From NCBI GenBank assembly GCA_003453695.1, contig DMNK01000089.1, positions 13,579 through 22,666 on the forward strand: a stretch of DNA of 9,088 bases, given 5' to 3'. This document shows positions 5,770 to 9,088 of this stretch, in pieces. The notes beneath the pieces are model-generated. The model was given only the letters and a program-made list of their open reading frames with translations, was not told where the DNA came from and searched no databases. Each line of letters starts with the position of its first letter. The stretch's first letter is position 1. This DNA comes from Acidimicrobiaceae bacterium (GTDB lineage Bacteria; Actinomycetota; Acidimicrobiia; Acidimicrobiales; UBA8190). The position numbers and the translations under genes are program-made.

Positions 5770-7197
5770 CTACTGGGCCGCCCCCGACAAGTTCCCGGGC
5801 CCGGGGGCACCCGTGGCGTGGCGCGCCGGGCGCGGGCGCTCCGGGCGGGCCGGCGATTCGCCGGTGAGCTGGGCCCCGGCCATGAACCGGGCGCGCAGCG
5901 CCACCGCCAGCACCGCCACCGCCGCGCCCGAGCACCCCAACACCAGGCGCACCGGCGCCAAGTGCCCCACGAGCGGCCAGTTCACGGCGCCGACCAGGTC
6001 CGCCGCCAGCGCCGCCCCCACGGCGGCCAACGCCAGCCCCACGCGGATCAACACGTGGAACACGGCGAAGGCCTGCACCCGGGCTTCGCCACCGAGCGCT
6101 TCCTGGAGCACGCCCATGGCCGTGGCCAGGCTGGCGGCGGTGAAGAAGGCGAAGAGCACCGCTCCCCCATAGGTGAGCCACAGGTTGGACATGAGGCTCA
6201 TGACGGCGATCACCGTGCCCTGACCCACGATGCACAGGCGCACGAAGGCCATGCCCCGGTCGCCGATGACCCGCAGCCACAGCAGGCCCGCCGCCGCCCC
6301 GATGCCGAACAGCGCCACGAGAAAGCTGAATGACGCGTCGCTGGCGTGCAGCACGTCGCGCACGAACAGGATGCCCAGAGAGAAGAGCGCCCCCAGCCCG
6401 CAGGCCACGGCGAAGGCGAGCGGCGCCACCACCCGCACGATGGGGATGCGGAAGGCGGCGAAGAAGCCGCCGCTCGGGACCGAGACGGTGGCGCCGGCCA
6501 TTTCCACCTCCTCGCCCGCCGCCCCTGACGCCCCCGCCGCGCCCGCCGCCGACACGCCCGACACGCCCGCCGCTCCCGACACGCCCGACACGCCCGACAC
6601 CGCCACCGGGCGGTCGAGCTCCCGCAGCCGCCCGATGCACAGGAAGGAGACCACGAAGGTGAAGGCGTCGATCCAGAACACCGGCGCCACCCCGCCATGC
6701 GCCAGGCCACCAGGGCCGGCGAAGGGGACCGAGGCGGCGGCGAAGGCGGCGGCACCGAAGGGGATGGTGCCGTAGGACGACGCCAGCACCAGCCCGTTGG
6801 CGAGGGGCAGGTGCTCGTCGGCCACCAGGTCGGGGATGGAGCTGTCCCGGGCCGGCAGGAAGGCCACGCTGCCCAGCTCGAGCAGCAGGGCGCATAGGTA
6901 CACCCACCAGATGCCGCTGATGAGCGGCACCATGGCCGCCACCACGGCCCGGAAGGCGTCCATGGCCATCATGGTGCGGCGCCGGTCGAAGCGGTGGACC
7001 AGCCGCGTGGCCAGGGGCCCCGCCACCATGGCCGGGAGCAAGCGCAGCACCAGCACCACGCCCACGGCCACGGCGCTGTGGGTGATGGCCAGGGACAGGG
7101 CCATGAAGCCGATGGTCCCCATCCAGTCCCCGAAGGCCGACACCCCCTGGCCCACCAAGAGGAGGCGGAACCCCCGGTGCGCCAGCAGCGATCGCAC
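5770..7197 (-). CDS. MFS transporter (MFS_3/EntS-like exporter)
   Basis: From GTG 7197 the product has 475 residues, as expected for a 12-helix major facilitator. Recognisable parts are the opening LLAHRGFRLLLVGQGVSAFGD (4-24), the loop 2-3 motif A-like segment GPLATRLVHRFDRRR (60-74), and SIPDLVADEHLPLANGL (120-136), which is typical of the MFS_3 group that includes enterobactin exporter EntS and many actinobacterial drug exporters. The loop between helices 6 and 7 carries a Ser/Gly/Val/Ala repeat (199-230). The frame is open back to 7344 but that part overlaps the divergent S51 gene; GTG 7197 follows an AGGG at 7210-7207 with 9-base spacing. The C-terminal tail (about 450-475) is Pro/Arg-rich. 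It is followed after 8 bases by the hydrolase gene, so hydrolase and exporter may act on the same compound; this is inference only. Confidence 0.88.
   Translation of the reverse strand: MRSLLAHRGFRLLLVGQGVSAFGDWMGTIGFMALSLAITHSAVAVGVVLVLRLLPAMVAGPLATRLVHRFDRRRTMMAMDAFRAVVAAMVPLISGIWWVYLCALLLELGSVAFLPARDSSIPDLVADEHLPLANGLVLASSYGTIPFGAAAFAAASVPFAGPGGLAHGGVAPVFWIDAFTFVVSFLCIGRLRELDRPVAVSGVSGVSGAAGVSGVSAAGAAGASGAAGEEVEMAGATVSVPSGGFFAAFRIPIVRVVAPLAFAVACGLGALFSLGILFVRDVLHASDASFSFLVALFGIGAAAGLLWLRVIGDRGMAFVRLCIVGQGTVIAVMSLMSNLWLTYGGAVLFAFFTAASLATAMGVLQEALGGEARVQAFAVFHVLIRVGLALAAVGAALAADLVGAVNWPLVGHLAPVRLVLGCSGAAVAVLAVALRARFMAGAQLTGESPARPERPRPARHATGAPGPGNLSGAAQ
6551..6604. repeat. Six 9-bp units (GACACGCCC type) inside the MFS gene
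   Basis: Units begin at 6551, 6560, 6569 (diverged), 6578, 6587 and 6596 (partly diverged). In the minus-strand MFS frame they encode VSG repeats, part of a low-complexity loop VSGVSGVSGAAGVSGVS between the two halves of the transporter. The period is a multiple of three, so length changes would keep the frame. Confidence 0.75.
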
Positions 7198-7232
7198 CGG
7201 GCTCAGCCCTGCCCTCGCGGTAGCTTCCGGCC
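7198..7232. promoter_or_regulatory. Divergent promoter region between the MFS operon and the S51 peptidase
   Basis: Only 35 bases separate the two GTG starts. On the plus strand TAGCTT (7221-7226) lies 6 bases before GTG 7233, fitting a leaderless transcript. On the minus strand the MFS start has an AGGG-type ribosome binding site (7210-7207) inside an interrupted palindrome GGGCT-C-AGCCC (7199-7209). The MFS promoter must lie at or inside the beginning of the S51 gene. Confidence 0.45.
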
Positions 7233-8009
7233 GTGACCGGATCCGCCCTGACCCCGCCCGCCGGGCCCGTCGCCCTGGCCGGCAGCGGCGAGTTCCTGGC
7301 CGTGATGGAGCCGGTGGACGCCGCCCTGCTCCGGGACCGTCCACCCCGGGCCGCGTTCCTCCCCACTGCCGCTGCGCTCGAAGGCGATGAACGCGTAGCG
7401 TACTGGCTCGACCTGGGAAAAAGGCACTACTCGGGCATGGGGATCGAGCCCGTCCCCCTCGACGTGCGCCGCCGTGCCGACGCCGACAATCCCGCCCTGG
7501 CCGCCCTCCTCCGAGGCGTCGGGCTGATCTATCTCTCCGGCGGCGACCCGTTCCATCTCACCGCCACCCTCGAGGGCACCCGGGTCTGGGCCGCCGTCAC
7601 CGAGGCGTGGACACAGGGCGCCGCCCTGGCGGGCTGCTCGGCCGGGGCCATGGCCCTGTCGGCCGGTTCCCCCGTGCTCCCCGGCCGCTCCGAGGCCGTC
7701 ACCGTCACGGCCGGCGAGGCCAACGGGCTCGGTGTCGTCCCCGGCCTGGCCGTCATGCCCCACTTCGACATGATCGAGCGCTGGCGCCCGGGCGCCATCG
7801 AACGCTTCGCCGACTGGCACCCCCGCGGCACCGTGCTGGTCGGCATCGAGGAGAACACGGCCATCGTGAGCCGGCCCGAGGGCGGTTGGGAGGTGGCCGG
7901 CGAGGGGGCGGTGTGGGTCATCGACGGCGAGGAACGCACCAAGGCCACCGCCGGCGACGTCCTCGACCTCCCCGGCCCCCTTTCAGACGGCGACGACGGC
8001 GATGAGTGA
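7233..8009 (+). CDS. Peptidase S51 family protein (dipeptidase E/cyanophycinase-like)
   Basis: The 258-residue product has the class I glutamine-amidotransferase-like fold of family S51. LAGSGEF (15-21) begins the fold, LIYLSGGDPFHL (98-109) gives the conserved GGD/N motif, AGCSAGAMAL (133-142) carries the nucleophile Ser136 on the elbow, MPHFDM (175-180) holds a conserved His, and GIEENTAIV (204-212) matches the family's GIDE/GIEE-type motif near the acidic residue. Known members cut Asp-containing dipeptides or cyanophycin (Asp-Arg polymer); the substrate is not decided here, and there is no signal peptide, so it is probably cytoplasmic. GTG 7233 is preferred because TAGCTT lies 6 bases upstream. 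The last 27 bases overlap the 3' end of the convergent toxin gene; the acidic tail DGDDGDE is encoded within that overlap. Confidence 0.87.
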   Translation: MTGSALTPPAGPVALAGSGEFLAVMEPVDAALLRDRPPRAAFLPTAAALEGDERVAYWLDLGKRHYSGMGIEPVPLDVRRRADADNPALAALLRGVGLIYLSGGDPFHLTATLEGTRVWAAVTEAWTQGAALAGCSAGAMALSAGSPVLPGRSEAVTVTAGEANGLGVVPGLAVMPHFDMIERWRPGAIERFADWHPRGTVLVGIEENTAIVSRPEGGWEVAGEGAVWVIDGEERTKATAGDVLDLPGPLSDGDDGDE

Positions 8010-8378
8010 GCCGAGACCGCTGAAGTCGTCGGGATTGCGGGTGTAGAGGGCGACATGGTTGGCGAGGCACGTGGCGGCGATGAGCAGGTCGGCCATGCGC
8101 CTGCGGTGAGTGCGACCGGTTTCGGTCACCGCCGCCACCATCTGCCCGAAGCTCCGGGCCGCGGCCGTGTCGAACGGGATCGGTTCGAAGGTCGCCTCGA
8201 CCTGTTGCAGGCGGGCTTGGCGGCGAGCGCTCTCCACGGTGGACGAGGCCAGATGGGGGCCGGCAGCGAGCTCGGCCAGGGTGACGGCGGAGACCGCCGC
8301 TTCGTCGGGCAGCGCTGCCGACACGGCCGGGTCGTCCCAGTCGATGACCACGGAGGTGTCGAGAAGGCCGGACGCCAT
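7983..8378 (-). CDS. vapC: PIN-domain toxin, VapC type
   Basis: VapC toxins are Mg-dependent RNases that cut tRNA or rRNA and are held in check by the antitoxin of the same operon. This 131-residue protein has the usual length and the acidic pattern: Asp7 in LLDTSVVID, Glu36 in TLAELAAG, Asp97 in ADLLIAATC, and TRNPDDF (113-119) supplying the last acidic position (Asp117/118). All four are present, so the toxin looks intact. Its ATG (8378) follows the TAG of the antitoxin with no base between, which implies translational coupling. Its 3' end overlaps the convergent S51 gene by 27 bases. The target RNA cannot be inferred. Confidence 0.92.
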   Translation of the reverse strand: MASGLLDTSVVIDWDDPAVSAALPDEAAVSAVTLAELAAGPHLASSTVESARRQARLQQVEATFEPIPFDTAAARSFGQMVAAVTETGRTHRRRMADLLIAATCLANHVALYTRNPDDFSGLGSLIAVVAV

Positions 8379-8627
8379 CTACAGGCTCTGGTCGATGGTG
8401 CGGTCCAGGTCCGCTCTGAACTGCTCCAGGTCCACGTGCGGTCCGACCGAGGCGAGGGCGACGAGCTCGGCCTTGGGCACGAAGCGGCGACGTCCGCCGC
8501 CGACGGGCCGGACCTCGGCTACGGGGACGCCGTTTCGGGTCACGACGAACGACTCTCCCGAGGCGACGGCCTCGATGATCCGGGCGTTGTCGTTGCGGAG
8601 CTCCCGTTGGGCGATGGTCCTCCCCAC
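8379..8627 (-). CDS. Phd/YefM-type antitoxin
   Basis: The 82-residue product from GTG 8627 reads as a Phd/YefM fold: IAQRELRNDNARIIEAVASG (5-24), then ESFVVTRNGVPVAEVRPV (25-42), the DNA-binding dimer core, followed by a basic GGGRRR link and a helical C-terminus (51-82) that would wrap the toxin. The frame is open back to 8738, but that region contains the inverted-repeat operator and a non-conserved sequence; a TACAGT hexamer ends 6 bases before GTG 8627, so a leaderless start there is preferred. It directly abuts vapC. Members of the family repress their own operon, helped by toxin, which fits the palindromic sequence upstream. Confidence 0.9.
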   Translation of the reverse strand: MGRTIAQRELRNDNARIIEAVASGESFVVTRNGVPVAEVRPVGGGRRRFVPKAELVALASVGPHVDLEQFRADLDRTIDQSL

Positions 8628-8633
8628 GCACCC

Positions 8634-8666
8634 ACTGTAGCACGAAGTGCTACGGACAGCTACAGT
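8634..8666. promoter_or_regulatory. Nested inverted repeat: toxin-antitoxin operator and possible divergent promoters
   Basis: Outer arms ACTGTAG (8634-8640) and CTACAGT (8660-8666) enclose a perfect inner repeat GTAGCAC-GAA-GTGCTAC (8637-8653). GTAGC/GCTAC half-sites occur at 8637-8641, 8649-8653 and 8659-8663. The left arm, read on the minus strand, gives TACAGT 6 bases before the antitoxin GTG, a good -10. The right arm gives the same TACAGT on the plus strand (8661-8666), a possible -10 for pirin. This is the likely binding site of the antitoxin or toxin-antitoxin complex. Confidence 0.7.
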
Positions 8667-8687
8667 CTGCCGCTGCACATCCCCCAC

Positions 8688-8702
8688 TCCACCGCCGGTG
8701 GA
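8688..8702. other. Hairpin TCCACC-GCC-GGTGGA in the pirin leader
   Basis: A perfect 6-bp stem with a 3-base loop lies in the region upstream of pirin, between the putative plus-strand -10 and the start codon. It would be in the 5' leader if transcription begins near 8673. Role unknown. Confidence 0.35.
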
Positions 8703-8709
8703 AGGAATG

Positions 8710-8721
8710 TTGCGCGCGCAA
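8710..8721. promoter_or_regulatory. Perfect 12-bp palindrome upstream of pirin
   Basis: TTGCGCGCGCAA is a perfect palindrome, followed by a related GGTTGC at 8727-8732. It may be a transcription-factor site acting on pirin. Alternating GC makes chance or Z-DNA-prone sequence possible. Confidence 0.35.
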
Positions 8722-8768
8722 ACGCGGTTGCACCACACGCCCGCCGAGAAGGAATCCCGCCCCCATCC

Positions 8769-8775
8769 GAGGTGA
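8769..8775 (+). promoter_or_regulatory. Shine-Dalgarno sequence GAGGTGA of pirin
   Basis: GAGGTGA lies 7 bases before ATG 8783, good complementarity and spacing. It fixes the pirin start and is the best ribosome binding site in the window. Confidence 0.8.
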
Positions 8776-8782
8776 TCGCCCC

Positions 8783-9088
8783 ATGCCTGCAGTGACCGTC
8801 GACGACACGAGCACCCTTCCCCGACTGGAGCCGTCCCCCGGGGCCCGGCGCCGGGCCGCCGTGTCGGTCACGAGCGCCCCGGCCGGGTTCGAGGGCGAGG
8901 GCTTCCCGGTACGCCGGGCCTTCGCCGGGGTGGACCTGGCCGCCCTCGACCCCTTCGTGCACATGGACCAGATGGGCGAGGTGGACTACGCGCCCGGTGA
9001 GCCCAAGGGCACGGCCTGGCACCCGCACCGCGGTTTCGAGACCGTCACGTACATCATTGACGGCGTGTTCCGGCACCAGGACTCCAAC
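8783..9088 (+). CDS. Pirin family protein, N-terminal part
   Basis: Partial gene; 102 codons are present before the right edge. Pirins are bicupin, metal-binding proteins; some bacterial members are quercetinase-like dioxygenases and others regulate metabolism. The visible part shows the N-terminal cupin: FPVRRAFAGVDLAALDPFVHMDQMG (41-65; LDPFxxLDxxG is the family pattern), then GTAWHPHRGFETVTYIIDG (76-94), with His80 and His82 matching the first two metal ligands, and FRHQDSN at the edge where the family continues D-S-x-G. The later His and Glu ligands lie beyond the window, so activity cannot be judged. The first 35 residues are not conserved. The start is set by GAGGTGA. It diverges from the antitoxin gene across a palindromic region that could link their control. 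Confidence 0.93.
   Translation, partial: MPAVTVDDTSTLPRLEPSPGARRRAAVSVTSAPAGFEGEGFPVRRAFAGVDLAALDPFVHMDQMGEVDYAPGEPKGTAWHPHRGFETVTYIIDGVFRHQDSN

Noticed and set aside
5201..6172. Plus-strand ORF of 323 codons
   Set aside because: Antisense to the hydrolase and the end of the MFS gene; spans two real genes and their junction with no domain pattern.
7198..7344. N-terminal 49 codons of the MFS frame upstream of GTG 7197
   Set aside because: Arg/Pro/Gly-rich, overlaps the divergent S51 gene by more than 100 bases and its promoter; the family begins at LLAHRGFRLL.
5765..7366. Minus-strand ORF of 533 codons, longer than the MFS frame
   Set aside because: Gly/Arg/Ala-rich product without membrane segments; the other frame gives a normal 12-helix transporter. 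The long length only reflects few stops at high GC.
8055..8795. Plus-strand ORF of 246 codons
   Set aside because: Antisense to the toxin-antitoxin pair and running into the pirin leader; no domain pattern, while PIN and Phd motifs are clear on the minus strand.

Overview
The window is a compact stretch of high-GC bacterial chromosome. GTG starts, dense packing, actinobacterial-type -10 hexamers (TANNNT) directly before start codons and near-absence of Shine-Dalgarno sequences point to an actinobacterium; an Acidimicrobiia-like origin is my guess and not shown by the sequence. No rRNA, tRNA, CRISPR array, phage gene or insertion sequence was seen.

Layout. Bases 1-190 (minus) hold the first 63 codons of a lipoprotein of the phospholipase C/acid phosphatase phosphoesterase family, cut by the window edge. 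Bases 302-1357 (minus) encode a membrane-anchored DUF3048 (YerB-like) protein whose frame appears to continue upstream to about 1522. From a divergent promoter region, a plus-strand group follows: a left-handed beta-helix acyltransferase (1612-2256), a VC0807-like membrane protein (2348-3139), a divergent PlsY-like membrane acyltransferase (3066-3812, overlapping its predecessor) and a DegV/FakB-like fatty-acid-binding protein (3891-4745). DegV and PlsY belong to the same acyl-phosphate route in other bacteria, so this part of the window is probably concerned with lipids or the cell envelope.

Convergent to degV is a minus-strand two-gene operon: an MFS exporter (7197 to 5770) followed 8 bases later by an alpha/beta hydrolase (5761 to 4793). 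The 3' ends of degV and the hydrolase lie in a tandem duplication of about 45 bp. Divergent from the MFS gene, with 35 bases between starts, is a peptidase S51 (dipeptidase E/cyanophycinase-like) gene (7233-8009). Its 3' end overlaps by 27 bases a minus-strand toxin-antitoxin pair: a Phd/YefM antitoxin (8627 to 8379) abutting a VapC-type PIN toxin (8378 to 7983). A nested inverted repeat lies between the antitoxin and a plus-strand pirin gene (8783 to the right edge), which has the clearest Shine-Dalgarno sequence of the window.

Most genes are recognisable housekeeping or accessory families. The features most worth following up are the hidden N-terminal extension of the DUF3048 protein with a non-standard start, the run of apparently leaderless promoters, the palindromic promoter/operator between the toxin-antitoxin pair and pirin, the degenerate PlsY next to DegV, and the duplicated convergent gene ends. 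I did not find convincing evidence of a wholly new multi-gene system.
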